Of a stretch of 64,000 nucleotides of DNA, positions 34,751-44,339 are shown in pieces. The position numbers and the translations under genes were made by a program. Numbering within the stretch: the first letter of the stretch is position 1; the number at the start of each line of letters is the position of its first letter. The DNA lies in contig CAJTZK010000001.1 of assembly GCA_910583785.1 (NCBI GenBank), forward strand, positions 124,001 to 188,000. The letters are read 5' to 3'. The notes beneath the pieces are model-generated. The model searched no databases and was not told the DNA's origin. It was given only the letters and a program-made list of their open reading frames with translations. This DNA is from an uncultured Oscillibacter sp. (GTDB taxonomy: Bacteria; Bacillota; Clostridia; Oscillospirales; Oscillospiraceae).

Positions 34751-34998
34751 GCCTCCACCTCCTGATAGAAGCCCTTTTGGAACAAAAATATTTGAACGGG
34801 GTCCAGGCCGTCCTTGTGGAGGGCGGCCAGGGCCTCCGGCAGATCGGAAACCGCTACGCGCACGGCGTAGGCGCAGCCCTTATCCGTCAGGTCCCTGGGA
34901 GGCCGGAAGATATGGCAGCGGAGGCCCGCCCGGCCCAGGGATTTCTGCATCCGCTGGGCGTAGGTTACGGAACGGGCCAGGATGATATAGTGCTCCAC
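34747..34998 (-). CDS. DUF3343 protein, putative Se/S carrier
   Basis: An 83-residue protein that starts at a GTG with AAGGAGG 7 nt upstream. It has the DUF3343 layout: HYIILARSVTYAQRMQK at the N-terminus and the conserved GCAYAV cysteine (about residue 42) as the likely carrier residue. It is coupled to the desulfurase gene. Carrier activity is inference from family notes and context. Confidence 0.78.
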   Translation of the reverse strand: MEHYIILARSVTYAQRMQKSLGRAGLRCHIFRPPRDLTDKGCAYAVRVAVSDLPEALAALHKDGLDPVQIFLFQKGFYQEVEA

Positions 34999-35023
34999 AA
35001 ACACTCCTCCTTTCTCTCCTATA

Positions 35024-35452
35024 CTATGGGGTCCGGAGGGAAAGGTGCCAAAGCGCGAAAACGCCCCGCTGGGAAGCGGAGCGCCAAAGGCTATCTGGAG
35101 TATATGAGTCTGGCAAAGAAACGGTCCGCAGACAGCCCCGCCGGACGTTCCGCAGGGCGCCGTCCTCAAACGCAAGATCCCATGGCCCCTGGCAATAGCC
35201 ACCCCGGACCAGCCCGTTGAATAGGGTAATATACCGCGTGCCGTCCTCTAACCCAGCGGAAGGCTGCGGCACCTTTTCTCCCCAGGCCTGCCGTCATGGA
35301 AAATTGGTGATCCTCTAAGGTAAGTTCTTCAACGGAAACCTCCATCGTAGGATTTCCCCGCCAGGAGGAGAAATCCAGGGCCGGAAGCGGCGCGGCCAGT
35401 AAAGCCAGCGTTAAAAGCAGCCCCGCAGCCAGGGAGGTTTCCGCTGTCTCAT
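35024..35452 (-). pseudogene. Broken gene after ispF: exported protein interrupted by two compensating frameshifts
   Basis: An ATG at 35452 overlapping the ispF stop begins [13 protein letters not shown], then meets TAA at about 35411. Adding one T to the T4 run would continue into LTLALLAAPLPALDFSSW, a good signal peptide plus cleavage region. That second frame codes a plausible mature protein up to GLGRK (about 35265). Beyond this point the first frame resumes (PQPSAGLEDGTRYITLFNGL) and stays open to 35024. Loss of a base in one homopolymer and gain in another (A4/G2) explains everything. It may be a real pseudogene or two sequencing errors. A terminator at 35058-35083 lies in its last codons, so the true end is unclear. 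Confidence 0.6.
35058..35083 (-). terminator. Probable terminator of the carD-ispD-ispF transcript
   Basis: On the minus strand CGCTCCGC pairs with GCGGGGCG (one G-U) around a 6-nt loop, followed by TTTT. Confidence 0.6.
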
Positions 35453-35943
35453 GGGATAGGCTCCCCTTTTTCCACCAGCGCCACGGCATGGGCCGCCATG
35501 CCGGAACCGTCCCCGGTGAAGCCCAGGCCCTCCTCGGTGGTGGCCTTGACATTAACCTGCTCCGCTTCAATTCCAAGGGCGGCGGCAATGTTCTCCGCCA
35601 TTTGAGCCTTGTAAGGGGCCACTTTCGGCGCCTGGGCCAGCAAGGCCGTGTCGATGTTCACCACGGAAAAGCCCTTTTCACCCAAAAGGCGGCCCACTTC
35701 CCCCAGCAGCTTCAAGCTGGAGATGCCCCTGTAGGCAGGGTCTGTATCCGGGAACAGCTTCCCGATATCCCCCAGCCGGGCGGCTCCTGTCAAGGCGTCC
35801 ATAACGGCGTGAACCAGCACATCTGCGTCGGAGTGGCCCAAAAGGCCCTTTTCCCAGGGAATCTCTACGCCGCCTAGAATCAGCTTCCGGCCCGGAACCA
35901 GGCGGTGGACGTCGTAACCGTGGCCGATCCGTAGGTTTGTCAT
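35449..35943 (-). CDS. ispF: 2-C-methyl-D-erythritol 2,4-cyclodiphosphate synthase
   Basis: The fifth enzyme of the MEP isoprenoid pathway, 164 residues. Metal-binding motifs are GHGYDVHRL (Asp, His) and [11 protein letters not shown]. The conserved [12 protein letters not shown] near the C-terminus is present. Its ATG overlaps the ispD stop by ATGA. The window also holds ispD, ispH and ispA, covering much of the route from MEP to farnesyl diphosphate. Confidence 0.96.
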   Translation of the reverse strand: MTNLRIGHGYDVHRLVPGRKLILGGVEIPWEKGLLGHSDADVLVHAVMDALTGAARLGDIGKLFPDTDPAYRGISSLKLLGEVGRLLGEKGFSVVNIDTALLAQAPKVAPYKAQMAENIAAALGIEAEQVNVKATTEEGLGFTGDGSGMAAHAVALVEKGEPIP

Positions 35944-36671
35944 AGTCCTTCCTCCCGGATTTTCAGGATGGCCTCCGCCAGGATCATGTCCATGGGCGTG
36001 GTAATTTTCAGGTTCTCCTCCTCGCCCTCCACCAGGAAGACTACCTTTCCCAGCCGCTCCACGGCGGAGGCGTCGTCCGTGACAGGGGCCTCCTGTTCCA
36101 AGGCGGACTGGAGGGCGGCCTTTAATAGGCTGGCCTCAAAGACCTGCGGCGTCTGAACGGCCCGGAACCGTTCCCGGTCCAAGGTTTCCTCTACCCCGCC
36201 GTCCTCCCGGACGGCCTTGATGGTATCTTTCAGCGCCACGGCGGGGGCGGCGGCGGAACAGCGGGCAGCGGCGGAAACCACGCGGTCCACCAGCTCCGGC
36301 GTCACCAGGGGACGGGCGCCGTCCTGCACCGCCAGCAGTTCCATCTCCGGCGAGGCTTCCAACGCCGCCAGCAGCACGGAATGGACCCGGTTCTCCCCGC
36401 CCCGGACCACCTTTTTGCACTTCGTGAGCCCATAGGTCCTGCAAAGCTGGGAAATCTCCAGGATGTCCTCCTCCCGGGCGGCAACAATTATTTCGTCCAC
36501 GCTCCCGGATACTTGAAGGGCCGCCAAGGTCCGCACCAGCACCGGAACTCCCTCCAGCGGCTGGAGCAGCTTGTTGACCCCGCCCATCCGGGTGGAACTG
36601 CCCGCCGCCGCTACCAAGGCGGCGCAGCGGGGCCTGCGGGCCTCCCGCGCTTTTTTGAAAAACGGCAGCAT
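35940..36671 (-). CDS. ispD: 2-C-methyl-D-erythritol 4-phosphate cytidylyltransferase
   Basis: The enzyme joins CTP to MEP. It has 243 residues. The nucleotide-binding loop is [11 protein letters not shown] with the conserved Lys in NKLLQPL; later motifs are VQDGARPL and TPQVF. Two in-frame ATGs exist (36680 and 36671); the upstream one abuts GGAGAGG, so the second is preferred. It lies 29 bp downstream of carD. Confidence 0.95.
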   Translation of the reverse strand: MLPFFKKAREARRPRCAALVAAAGSSTRMGGVNKLLQPLEGVPVLVRTLAALQVSGSVDEIIVAAREEDILEISQLCRTYGLTKCKKVVRGGENRVHSVLLAALEASPEMELLAVQDGARPLVTPELVDRVVSAAARCSAAAPAVALKDTIKAVREDGGVEETLDRERFRAVQTPQVFEASLLKAALQSALEQEAPVTDDASAVERLGKVVFLVEGEEENLKITTPMDMILAEAILKIREEGL

Positions 36672-36700
36672 CGCAGCCATCCTCTCCGCCCATCCGGGCT

Positions 36701-37198
36701 TTACTGGGGAACCGGCGTTTTCTGCATGACCGCGTGGTCCAGGCGCGCCTCCGCATCCTGATAGGCACAGCCCTCTACCAGCGCGATCTCCGAAATAATA
36801 ATCTGCTTCGCGCTGTGGAGCATCTTCCGCTCCCCTGTGGAGAGCCCGCGGCGGGAGTCCCGCCGCATCAGGCCCTTCACGACCCGGGCCACCTCGTTGA
36901 GGTTCCCGCTTTTCAGGCGCAGGAGATTTTCCTGATAACGCTTATTCCAGTTTGCGCTTGATTCCACCTCCAGGGCGGGGATCCCGGCAAAAAACGCCTC
37001 CGCCTCCGCCTCTGAGATGATGGACCGGATGCCGATGGCCTGGCAGTTGGCGGTGGGAATCTTCAACACCAGCCCGCCTACGGGCATCTTGAAAACATAG
37101 TACTCCTTCAGTTTTCCGGCCACCTTTTCCTGGATCACATCATCGATGACACCTGCCCCGTGCATGGGATGCACGATCAGGTCCCCGATTTGGAACAT
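36701..37198 (-). CDS. CarD/CdnL-family RNA polymerase-binding regulator
   Basis: A 165-residue protein with an N-terminal RNA-polymerase interaction domain (about 1-60: FQIGDLIVHPMHGAGVI, YYVFKMPVGGLVLKIP) and a helical C-terminal DNA-binding part. CarD stabilises open complexes at many promoters. The ATG at 37198 has AGGGG 5 nt upstream; a GTG at 37204 is less likely. It heads the ispD-ispF chain, an arrangement seen in other Firmicutes. Nothing notable is seen in 37199-37385. Confidence 0.9.
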   Translation of the reverse strand: MFQIGDLIVHPMHGAGVIDDVIQEKVAGKLKEYYVFKMPVGGLVLKIPTANCQAIGIRSIISEAEAEAFFAGIPALEVESSANWNKRYQENLLRLKSGNLNEVARVVKGLMRRDSRRGLSTGERKMLHSAKQIIISEIALVEGCAYQDAEARLDHAVMQKTPVPQ

Positions 37199-37385
37199 GG
37201 ACACCCCTTTCTCTGTCGCGGCCTCTGCCGCTGTGTTGTCTGCCTCTTGATCCGCTTGATTCCATGCTGGTTCAGATTCCGTGCCGTTTTTCCGATTCCG
37301 TGTGAAAGACCGCCCTGGGTAAGGTGCTGTCCATACTAAGCCGAGGCAAACACCACACAGCAGAGGCCCCGCAGAGTGCGGCGGC

Positions 37386-38735
37386 TCAGCGCTTATTGGA
37401 ACGCCGCCAGATGCGCATTTTCTCCGCCTCAGCGATGAGCTCCTCCCGGAACTGGGGATGGGCCAGGCCGATGAGGCCCTCCGCCCTCTCCCAGGTGGAC
37501 TTGCCCTTGACGTTGAACTTGCCGTACTCCGTCACAATCCAGTGGAGGTTCGTGCGGGTGGCGGTAACAACGGAACCCTCCACCAGGGTAGGCCGGATGC
37601 GGGATTTCAACTGGCCGGACTTCTTGTCCATGAACGAGGAAGAACAGCAAATAAAGCTCTTTCCGCCCTTAGCCAGGTATGCGCCCATGACGAAGTCCTG
37701 CTGGCCGCCAGCGCCGGAGATATGGTTGATGCCGGAGGACTCGGAGGACACCTGGCCATAGAGGTCAATGTCCACCGCGCCGTTAATAGAAGTAAATTTA
37801 TCGATTTGGGACACCCGGGCGATGTCGTTGACGTAGCTCACCGGAGCGGCCATGCACTCGGGGTTGTTGTTTAGGAAATCGTAGAGCTTCTGTGTTCCGG
37901 CGGCAAAGGCATAGGTCTGCCGCCCCCGGTCAAAGGGCTTGCACACGCCAGTGATGCGGCCCGCCACGGACATGTCCACAAAGGCGTCCACGTACATCTC
38001 GGTATGAACGCCCAGGTCCTTCAAATCGGACTCGGCGATCATCTTGCCGATGGCGCTGGGCATGGAACCGATACCCAGCTGGAGGCAGGCCCCGTTCTCA
38101 ATTTCCGGAACCACCAGGTTGGCCACGGCCAGGTCCACCTCAGAGGCCGGAGCGGAACCGCCGCCCAGAATTTCCATGGGGGGGTTCTCCCCTTCCACCA
38201 CCATGGCCACGTCGCTGATATGTACGCAGTTCTCAAAACCGCCCAGGCAGACGGGCATGTTTTGATTGACTTCCACAATGATGGTCTTGGCGCAGTCGCA
38301 CACCGCTTTCAGATGGGAACCGCCGGGGCCGAAGTTGAACCAGCCGTGCTCATCCATGGGCGCCACCTGGAACATGGCCACGTCCAGGGTCTTGATGCAG
38401 TCCCGGTAATAGCCCGGCAGCTCGGAATAGCGCAGGGGAATGTAATAGGCGAAGCCCTCCTTGATGGCCTTCCGCTCAATGCCGCTCATGTGCCAGGAGT
38501 TCCAGGCGAAATGCCCGGCGGCGTCCGGCACGTCGAAGATGGCGGGGCGGCGGGTCAGGATGCCGCCCCGGATGTTCACATCCTTCAATTCCCCCATCCG
38601 GGCGGCCAGGGCCTTGTCCAAGGCGTTGGGAGAGCAGACCGTCCAGCCGTAATCCAGCCAGTCGCCAGACTTGACGGCCTTGACAGCCTCAGCGGCGCTG
38701 GTCAGCTTCTGGCGGTATTCCTCCTGATAGCTCAT
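37386..38735 (-). CDS. Acetyl-CoA hydrolase/transferase family, probable butyryl-CoA:acetate CoA-transferase
   Basis: This 449-residue class I CoA-transferase should exchange CoA between butyryl-CoA and acetate, the last step of butyrate fermentation in many gut Clostridia. Visible features are [25 protein letters not shown] with the probable catalytic Glu, and [20 protein letters not shown]. The length matches But proteins. 4-Hydroxybutyrate CoA-transferase is a close alternative that motifs alone do not exclude. GGAGG lies 8 nt before the ATG at 38735; the frame upstream is a shadow. Monocistronic with its own promoter. Confidence 0.8.
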   Translation of the reverse strand: MSYQEEYRQKLTSAAEAVKAVKSGDWLDYGWTVCSPNALDKALAARMGELKDVNIRGGILTRRPAIFDVPDAAGHFAWNSWHMSGIERKAIKEGFAYYIPLRYSELPGYYRDCIKTLDVAMFQVAPMDEHGWFNFGPGGSHLKAVCDCAKTIIVEVNQNMPVCLGGFENCVHISDVAMVVEGENPPMEILGGGSAPASEVDLAVANLVVPEIENGACLQLGIGSMPSAIGKMIAESDLKDLGVHTEMYVDAFVDMSVAGRITGVCKPFDRGRQTYAFAAGTQKLYDFLNNNPECMAAPVSYVNDIARVSQIDKFTSINGAVDIDLYGQVSSESSGINHISGAGGQQDFVMGAYLAKGGKSFICCSSSFMDKKSGQLKSRIRPTLVEGSVVTATRTNLHWIVTEYGKFNVKGKSTWERAEGLIGLAHPQFREELIAEAEKMRIWRRSNKR

Positions 38736-38820
38736 AGTCAATTCCTCCATATGTTTTAATTTTCCGTCTCTTCGCAAACCGCGAAGGGTAAATTTCTGCG
38801 GTAAGACATCCCTATTCAAT

Positions 38821-38849
38821 AGTATAACATCTCTTGGAAAATATTGCAA
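38821..38849 (-). promoter_or_regulatory. Promoter of the CoA-transferase gene
   Basis: On the minus strand TTGCAA (38844-38849), 17 bp, then TATACT (38821-38826), 85 bp before the start. Confidence 0.6.
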
Positions 38850-38881
38850 CGCCAAAACGTGAAAAAAATAACATGTTTTTG

Positions 38882-38914
38882 AAAAAAAGCGGCAGGCTCC
38901 AGGGCCTGCCGCTT
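38882..38914 (-). terminator. Terminator of the ispH-rpsA transcript
   Basis: On the minus strand AAGCGGCAGGC and GCCTGCCGCTT form an 11-bp stem with a run of T after it. Confidence 0.88.
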
Positions 38915-38946
38915 GCATTTCAGGGATTTCTGCGGTTTGCGGTGGC

Positions 38947-40905
38947 TTACTCCTCCACCTCATCCTCCAGGGGCTCCTCCACAGAGGGGGCCAGCAGGGC
39001 GCGGATGGACAGGGAAATCTTCTTGCGCTCCTCATCCACGGCAGTAATCTTGGCGTCCACCATCTGGCCCTCGGACAGTACGTCCTCCGGCTTTTCAATG
39101 CGGCGGTCGGCAATCTGGGAAATATGGATCAGGCCGTCCACACCGGGAACCACCTCGGCAAAGGCGCCGAAGGTCATCAGCTTGACCACCCGGACGGAAG
39201 CCACGTCACCCACGGCGTACTTGTCCATGAAGACCTGCCAGGGATCCACATTGTGGTCCTTGACACCCAGGGAAATCTTCCGCTTCTCGGGGTCGAAGGA
39301 GATGACGTAAACCTCCATGGTGTCGCCCACTTTGCACACCTCGGAGGGGGTCTTGATGCGGCTCCAGCTCAGCTCCGAGATATGTACCATGCCGTCCACG
39401 CCGCCGATATCGACAAAGACGCCGTAGCTGGTCATGGATTTCACGGTTCCGGTGTAGCGCTTGCCCACCTCGATATTGGCCCAGATCTCCTCCTGGGCAG
39501 CCCGGCGGGCCTCGTCGGAAACGGAACGGATGGAACCCACCACCCGGCGGCGGGCCCGGTTCACCTCGGTAACCCGGAGCTGGACCTTCTGGCCCTTCAT
39601 GGCGGAGAGATCGGCGCCCCGGGGCTGGCCGCTCTGGGAGGCGGGGACAAAGACCCGCACGCCCTTGACGGACACCACAATGCCGCCCTTGTTCTCCTCG
39701 GTGACGGTACCTTCCATCACGGTCTTCTCTTCCACGGCCTGCTCAATGTTTTCCCAGACCTTCACGGCGTCCAGCCGCTTCTTAGAGAGCTCAGCGTAGC
39801 CCTCCACGTCATTGACGCGGACAATGTACGTCTCAATTTCATCGCCCACCTTCACCACGTCCTCGGGCTTGGCGCTGGGATCGTCGGAAAGCTCGCTAAA
39901 TTTGATGTAAGCCGCCTGCTTGGCGCCTACATCTACCTGCACCTCCGTCGGGGTAATGGCGGTGACGATGCCAGTTACCTTCTCTCCTGTATTTAAAGTT
40001 TTGAAGGACTGGTTCAGCAGTTCCTCAAAGGACTCCTCGTTGTTCTCCACCGCTCTGATTTCTTCACTCATGGCTGCATATACCTCCTTAATAATGCCCG
40101 CTGGCGTGGAAGCACCGGCCGTAAGGCCCGCAACAAAACAACCACTGAAAAAATCCGGCGGGAGCTCGTCCGCGTTTTCAATCTGGAGCACACGGGAGCA
40201 GCTCTCCTTACAAATTTCCGTCAAATGTTTGGTGTTGGCGCTTTTACGGTCTCCTACCACGACCATGACGTCCGCTTTCGCGGCGAGAATGGCCGCTTCA
40301 GACTGACGCTTATGCGTAGCGGTACATATTGTATCAAATTTTTTTGCGTTTGTACACTCTTTTTTTACGATTTTCCAAGAAGTTTCAAAAAGTTCACGAA
40401 TACATGTGGTTTGCGCAACAACTGTCACCGGAGTTTCCCGGGCCCCCTGGTCTTTTTCCAGCCATGCTTCCACCGCCTCCGGGCCGCTGAAAATCAAAGG
40501 ATGCCTGCACCAGCTGGCGATTCCGGCCACCTCCGGATGCGCCGCGTCGCCGATAATGACGGGGGTCCTCCCCTCAGCTTCCGCCTGGGCCGCCAGATTT
40601 TGGATGCGGCGGACATTGGGGCAGGTAGCATCTATACAGCGGATTCCCCGGGCCTCCAGGCAGTCTAAAATTTGCTTGGACTCCCCATGGGAACGGATGA
40701 CCACCGTGTCCCCAGGCTGTAAAGCCTCTACACTTTCAACCCGCTGTATGCCAAGCGCCCGAAGCTCCTCCACTACATGTGTATTGTGAATCAGGTCTCC
40801 AAGCATCCAGCACTGCGGAGCCTCCGCCGCAGTCTCCCGGGCCAGCTCCACCGCACGGCGGACGCCGTAGCAAAACCCGGCGCTTTCTGCCAGCATTACC
40901 CGCAC
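38947..40905 (-). CDS. ispH: Fused 4-hydroxy-3-methylbut-2-enyl diphosphate reductase / 30S ribosomal protein S1
   Basis: A 652-residue two-part protein. Residues 1-280 are IspH (last step of the MEP pathway) with all three 4Fe-4S cysteines, Cys12 (GFCYGV), Cys95 (DATCP) and Cys194 (TICTATHKR). Residues about 300-640 contain four S1 RNA-binding domains (for example [29 protein letters not shown]). The fusion is known in Clostridia. It overlaps plsC by 10 bp and follows cmk-plsC, the place where Bacillus has an rpsA homologue. No frameshift separates the halves. Confidence 0.96.
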   Translation of the reverse strand: MRVMLAESAGFCYGVRRAVELARETAAEAPQCWMLGDLIHNTHVVEELRALGIQRVESVEALQPGDTVVIRSHGESKQILDCLEARGIRCIDATCPNVRRIQNLAAQAEAEGRTPVIIGDAAHPEVAGIASWCRHPLIFSGPEAVEAWLEKDQGARETPVTVVAQTTCIRELFETSWKIVKKECTNAKKFDTICTATHKRQSEAAILAAKADVMVVVGDRKSANTKHLTEICKESCSRVLQIENADELPPDFFSGCFVAGLTAGASTPAGIIKEVYAAMSEEIRAVENNEESFEELLNQSFKTLNTGEKVTGIVTAITPTEVQVDVGAKQAAYIKFSELSDDPSAKPEDVVKVGDEIETYIVRVNDVEGYAELSKKRLDAVKVWENIEQAVEEKTVMEGTVTEENKGGIVVSVKGVRVFVPASQSGQPRGADLSAMKGQKVQLRVTEVNRARRRVVGSIRSVSDEARRAAQEEIWANIEVGKRYTGTVKSMTSYGVFVDIGGVDGMVHISELSWSRIKTPSEVCKVGDTMEVYVISFDPEKRKISLGVKDHNVDPWQVFMDKYAVGDVASVRVVKLMTFGAFAEVVPGVDGLIHISQIADRRIEKPEDVLSEGQMVDAKITAVDEERKKISLSIRALLAPSVEEPLEDEVEE

Positions 40906-41537
40906 AGCGGCTTCCCTCCCACGGCCTGCCCTCCTAGGGCGTAGGCCGCTTCCAGCAGGCCGTCAGCAATCTTCTGCATCTCCTCGGAGGTGCCCCGGCG
41001 GCCCGTGTAATGGGGCTCGTAAGGATCGCCGAAGATGATGCGGGTCTTGTGGAACAGCTTCTTCTCCCCGTCTACAAAGACTGGTACCAGCGTGGCCCCG
41101 GTGCGGACGCCGATCATGGCGGCTCCCGCTTTGGCCTGGGGCGGCAGGCCGTCTATGTAGCCGACGCCGTTCCGGATGGTGGTCCCCTCGGGGAAGATCA
41201 GCAGGTTGTCGCCCTCTTTCAGCACCTGGATCGCCGTGCGGACAGTGCTGATGTCGCTGCTCCCCCGGCTGACGGGAAAGGCTCCTACCTTTTTTAGCAG
41301 CCAGCCTAGAAGGGGATTCTGGAACAGTTCCTCCTTGGCCATAATGTGCAGCCGGTAATTGATGGGCAGCCGGAGGGCCACCAAAATGGGGTCCCAGTTG
41401 CTGGAATGGTTCGGGCAAAGCAGCACACCGCTTTTGGGCAGCTTCTCCATCCCCTCCACCGAAGTGGGATGCAGAATCCGGGAGACCAGCCCTACTACAT
41501 AATAAATGAAGACAAACAAGCGGTTGAAGGGTTTCAT
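40896..41537 (-). CDS. plsC: 1-acyl-sn-glycerol-3-phosphate acyltransferase
   Basis: A 213-residue membrane-associated enzyme of phosphatidic acid synthesis. The catalytic HX4D is NHSSNWDP, the glycerol-phosphate site is in FPEGTT, and an N-terminal helix (about 5-20) would anchor it. Its ATG overlaps the cmk stop by ATGA, and its end overlaps the ispH start. Confidence 0.92.
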   Translation of the reverse strand: MKPFNRLFVFIYYVVGLVSRILHPTSVEGMEKLPKSGVLLCPNHSSNWDPILVALRLPINYRLHIMAKEELFQNPLLGWLLKKVGAFPVSRGSSDISTVRTAIQVLKEGDNLLIFPEGTTIRNGVGYIDGLPPQAKAGAAMIGVRTGATLVPVFVDGEKKLFHKTRIIFGDPYEPHYTGRRGTSEEMQKIADGLLEAAYALGGQAVGGKPLCG

Positions 41538-42211
41538 AGTCCAGTCCTTTCCTGAATGATTTCCAGCAGCGCCTCCAGGCTCTGCTGGAAGTCCAGCGCC
41601 GAGGTGTCCAGCAGAGCCGCGCCCTCCGCCTGGCGGAGGGGGGCCGCTTCCCGGTGGGTATCCCGGAAGTCCCGGTCCTCAATATCCCGGAGAACCTCCT
41701 CGAAAGGCTGGGGGGTCCCCCGCTCCTCCAGCTCCCGGCAGCGGCGTTCCGCCCGGACCTTTGCCGAGGCGGTGAGAAAAATTTTGGCCTCCGCGTCCGG
41801 CAGAACTACGGTGCCAATGTCCCGGCCATCCATCACCACGTTGTTTTTCCGGGCCAGTTCCCGCTGAGTCTCCATCAGATAGGCCCGCACCACTGGCAGG
41901 GCGGAGACGGCGGAGGCATACCGGGAAATCTCCGGCAGGCGGATCTCCCCGCTGACGTCCCGTCCATTCAGGAACATTTTCTGCTGCCCGGCCCCGTCGT
42001 ACCGCAGTTCCACTTGAAGCGCGGGCAGCATAGCCGCCACGGCGGCCTCGTCGCCAGGGTCCACGCCCCGGTCCCGGGCAGAGAGCCCCACCGTCCGGTA
42101 AATAGCGCCAGTGTCCACATATAAAAACCCCAGGGTGGCAGCGGCGGCCCGGGCCAGGGAACTCTTTCCCGCGCCGGAGGGACCGTCGATGGCCACGCGT
42201 ATGGTGCTCAT
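41534..42211 (-). CDS. cmk: Cytidylate kinase
   Basis: The enzyme phosphorylates CMP and dCMP. It has 225 residues. The P-loop is DGPSGAGKSS. The conserved VDTGAIYRTVGL and VMDGRDIGTVVLPDAE motifs follow. The ATG at 42211 has GGGGAGG 7 nt upstream and overlaps the flavoprotein stop (ATGA). Confidence 0.95.
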   Translation of the reverse strand: MSTIRVAIDGPSGAGKSSLARAAAATLGFLYVDTGAIYRTVGLSARDRGVDPGDEAAVAAMLPALQVELRYDGAGQQKMFLNGRDVSGEIRLPEISRYASAVSALPVVRAYLMETQRELARKNNVVMDGRDIGTVVLPDAEAKIFLTASAKVRAERRCRELEERGTPQPFEEVLRDIEDRDFRDTHREAAPLRQAEGAALLDTSALDFQQSLEALLEIIQERTGL

Positions 42212-43455
42212 AAGCAAACCTCCCCTTGTCCTTTCTCCGCCGCGGAAAACCCGGCGGCCCGTCCGGTGGACCAGGCAATCTGAAGATTGAAACCGCCCGT
42301 GTAGGCGTCCACGTCGATGAGCTCCCCGGCGAAATAGAGCCCCCGGACCAGCTTGGACTCCATGGTGGCCGGGTCGATCTCCCGGACTTTCACTCCGCCG
42401 GAGGTCACAATGGCGTCCGCCACCGGGCAGGGCCCGGCGATGGCCACGGGAAAATGCTTCAGGATGCGCAGCAGCCCCCGGCGCTGTTCCCTGGTTATAT
42501 CGTGGACCTTTTGCCGGGGATCAATCCCGGAGGCACGGACAATCTCCGGAACCAGCTTCTTGGGCAGCAGGCCGTCCAAGGCGTTACAGAAATCCTGGTT
42601 GCAGTACTGTTCAAAATCCGACAACAGCCTCCGGTCCAGGGCCTGTTCGTCCAGGGCGGGCTTGAGGTCAATCTCCAGGCGGTATGCCCGCTGGCCGAAG
42701 CGCCGCATATGGGCGGAGGCCGACAAAACCAGCGGCCCGCTGAGGCCGAAGTGGGTAAACACCAGCTCCCCGAAGTCCGTATAAATCTTCTTGCTGTCTT
42801 CAAACACCGCCAGGCCCACGTTCCGCAGGCTGAGGCCCTGGAGGGTCTTCCCAGTGCCAAAATCCCGCAGGGGCACAAGGGATCCCCGGAGGGGCGTCAC
42901 CGTGTGCCCGGCTTCCGCCGCCATGCGGTGGCCCTCTCCGGTGGACCCAGTGGCGGGGTAAGACACCCCGCCCGTGGCTAAAATCACCGCCTCCGCCGGA
43001 TAGCGGCCTTTCTCCCCCGTTGCGCCCCGGACTGCGCCGCCCTCCAGCTCTAAGGACTCCGCCCGGTCCCGGACCACCCGGACCCGTAGCTTTTTCAGCC
43101 GCCGCTCCAAGGCGGCGCTAACGTCAAAGGCCCGGTCCGACACCGGAAACACCCGGTTTCCCCGCTCTGTCTTCAAAGGCACGCCTAACTCCTCAAAAAA
43201 AGCAATCGCATCCTGCGCGTGAAAGCGGGAGAAGGTGCTGTAAAGGAATTTGCCATTACTAGGTATATTCGCCAGCAGCTCCTCAAGCCCGGTGTTGTTG
43301 GTCAGGTTGCAACGGCCTTTTCCGGTGATATTCAGCTTTTTCCCCAGCCGCTCGTTGGGCTCCAGCAGCGTCACGGAGGCTCCCCGTTCCGCCGCGGAGA
43401 TGGCGGCCATCATCCCGGCGGCCCCGCCGCCGATCACCACGATTTCCTTACTCAT
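42208..43455 (-). CDS. NAD(P)/FAD-dependent oxidoreductase (HI0933/YhiN family)
   Basis: A 415-residue flavoprotein. The N-terminal dinucleotide fold is IVVIGGGAAGMMAAISAA, the family motif KLNITGKGRCNLTN and a second FAD contact in YFAGELIDVDAYTGGFNLQ near the C-terminus are present. The reaction of this family is not established. The start at 43455 overlaps the end of the RpiR gene by 8 bp and lacks a strong ribosome binding site, so translation is probably coupled. Its place before cmk-plsC-ispH recurs in Clostridia. Confidence 0.9.
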   Translation of the reverse strand: MSKEIVVIGGGAAGMMAAISAAERGASVTLLEPNERLGKKLNITGKGRCNLTNNTGLEELLANIPSNGKFLYSTFSRFHAQDAIAFFEELGVPLKTERGNRVFPVSDRAFDVSAALERRLKKLRVRVVRDRAESLELEGGAVRGATGEKGRYPAEAVILATGGVSYPATGSTGEGHRMAAEAGHTVTPLRGSLVPLRDFGTGKTLQGLSLRNVGLAVFEDSKKIYTDFGELVFTHFGLSGPLVLSASAHMRRFGQRAYRLEIDLKPALDEQALDRRLLSDFEQYCNQDFCNALDGLLPKKLVPEIVRASGIDPRQKVHDITREQRRGLLRILKHFPVAIAGPCPVADAIVTSGGVKVREIDPATMESKLVRGLYFAGELIDVDAYTGGFNLQIAWSTGRAAGFSAAEKGQGEVCL

Positions 43456-44308
43456 CGTCCATCTTTCCAAACACGCCGTACTCGTTCCAAATGTCCTCCA
43501 GCTCCGCAAAGGTGGTGGAGACGTCCGCGCCATACCGGTTGGACAGGGCCACCAGCAGGGCGTTGATAAGGGACAGCGGCGCCACCATGGAATCCACGAA
43601 GGAGATCATTTCGCAGGGGGCCAGCAGCGCCGCCTGGGAGAGCTGGTACACCGGGGACAGTTCGTTGTCCGTGATGGCAATAATCTCCGCCCCCCGGTCC
43701 CGGGCAAACTTCACTGTGTTGATGGTGACCTTGGAGTACCGGGGGAAGCTGATGGCAATCAGCACGTCCCCGGACCCCATACGGAGCATCTGCTCAAACA
43801 TCTCCCCCGCCGCGCTGGACTGGATCAGCGTCACGTTTTCCGACAGGAGGTGCATATAAAAGTGGAGATACCCCGCCACAAAGGAAGAGGAACGGACCCC
43901 TAGAATATAGACATGGCGGCTGGAGAGAATCTTGTCCACCACCCGGTCAAATTCGCTGCGGTTGGAGTGGCTGAGCATCTGGCGCAGCTTGTCGATGTCC
44001 GACTGGATCACCGCTGGCAGCACATCCTGGAACATGTCTCCCGCCGCCTGGATGCGCTGGGTGGAGGTCAGGCGGCTCCGGATCATGTCCTGCAGGGCCC
44101 GCTGCATGCTGGGGTAGCCGTCGTAGCCCAGCTCGGAGGCAAAGCGCACCACTGTGGACTCGCTGACCCCCGCCAGCAGCCCCAGGCGGCTGGCGGTCAT
44201 GAAAGCCGCCTTGTCGTAGTTCTCCAGGATATAGGAAGCGATGCGCTTCTGCCCTTTGGAAAAGCCGCCCATGCCCTTCTCCAGGCAATTTAAAAGATTC
44301 TTTGCCAC
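43448..44308 (-). CDS. MurR/RpiR-family transcriptional regulator
   Basis: A 286-residue regulator. An N-terminal helix-turn-helix (about 1-77, with MTASRLGLLAGVSESTVVRFASELGY) precedes a SIS sugar-phosphate-binding domain (about 120-260, VYILGVRSSSFVAGYL and DVLIAISFPRYSK). Family members sense phosphosugars such as MurNAc-6-P. It starts at GTG 44308 with GGGAG. Embedded in a metabolic/replication operon without sugar genes, so its target is not evident. Confidence 0.9.
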   Translation of the reverse strand: MAKNLLNCLEKGMGGFSKGQKRIASYILENYDKAAFMTASRLGLLAGVSESTVVRFASELGYDGYPSMQRALQDMIRSRLTSTQRIQAAGDMFQDVLPAVIQSDIDKLRQMLSHSNRSEFDRVVDKILSSRHVYILGVRSSSFVAGYLHFYMHLLSENVTLIQSSAAGEMFEQMLRMGSGDVLIAISFPRYSKVTINTVKFARDRGAEIIAITDNELSPVYQLSQAALLAPCEMISFVDSMVAPLSLINALLVALSNRYGADVSTTFAELEDIWNEYGVFGKMDDE

Positions 44309-44339
44309 ACTTCTCCCCCCGGAACCGTATTTTCCAGGC

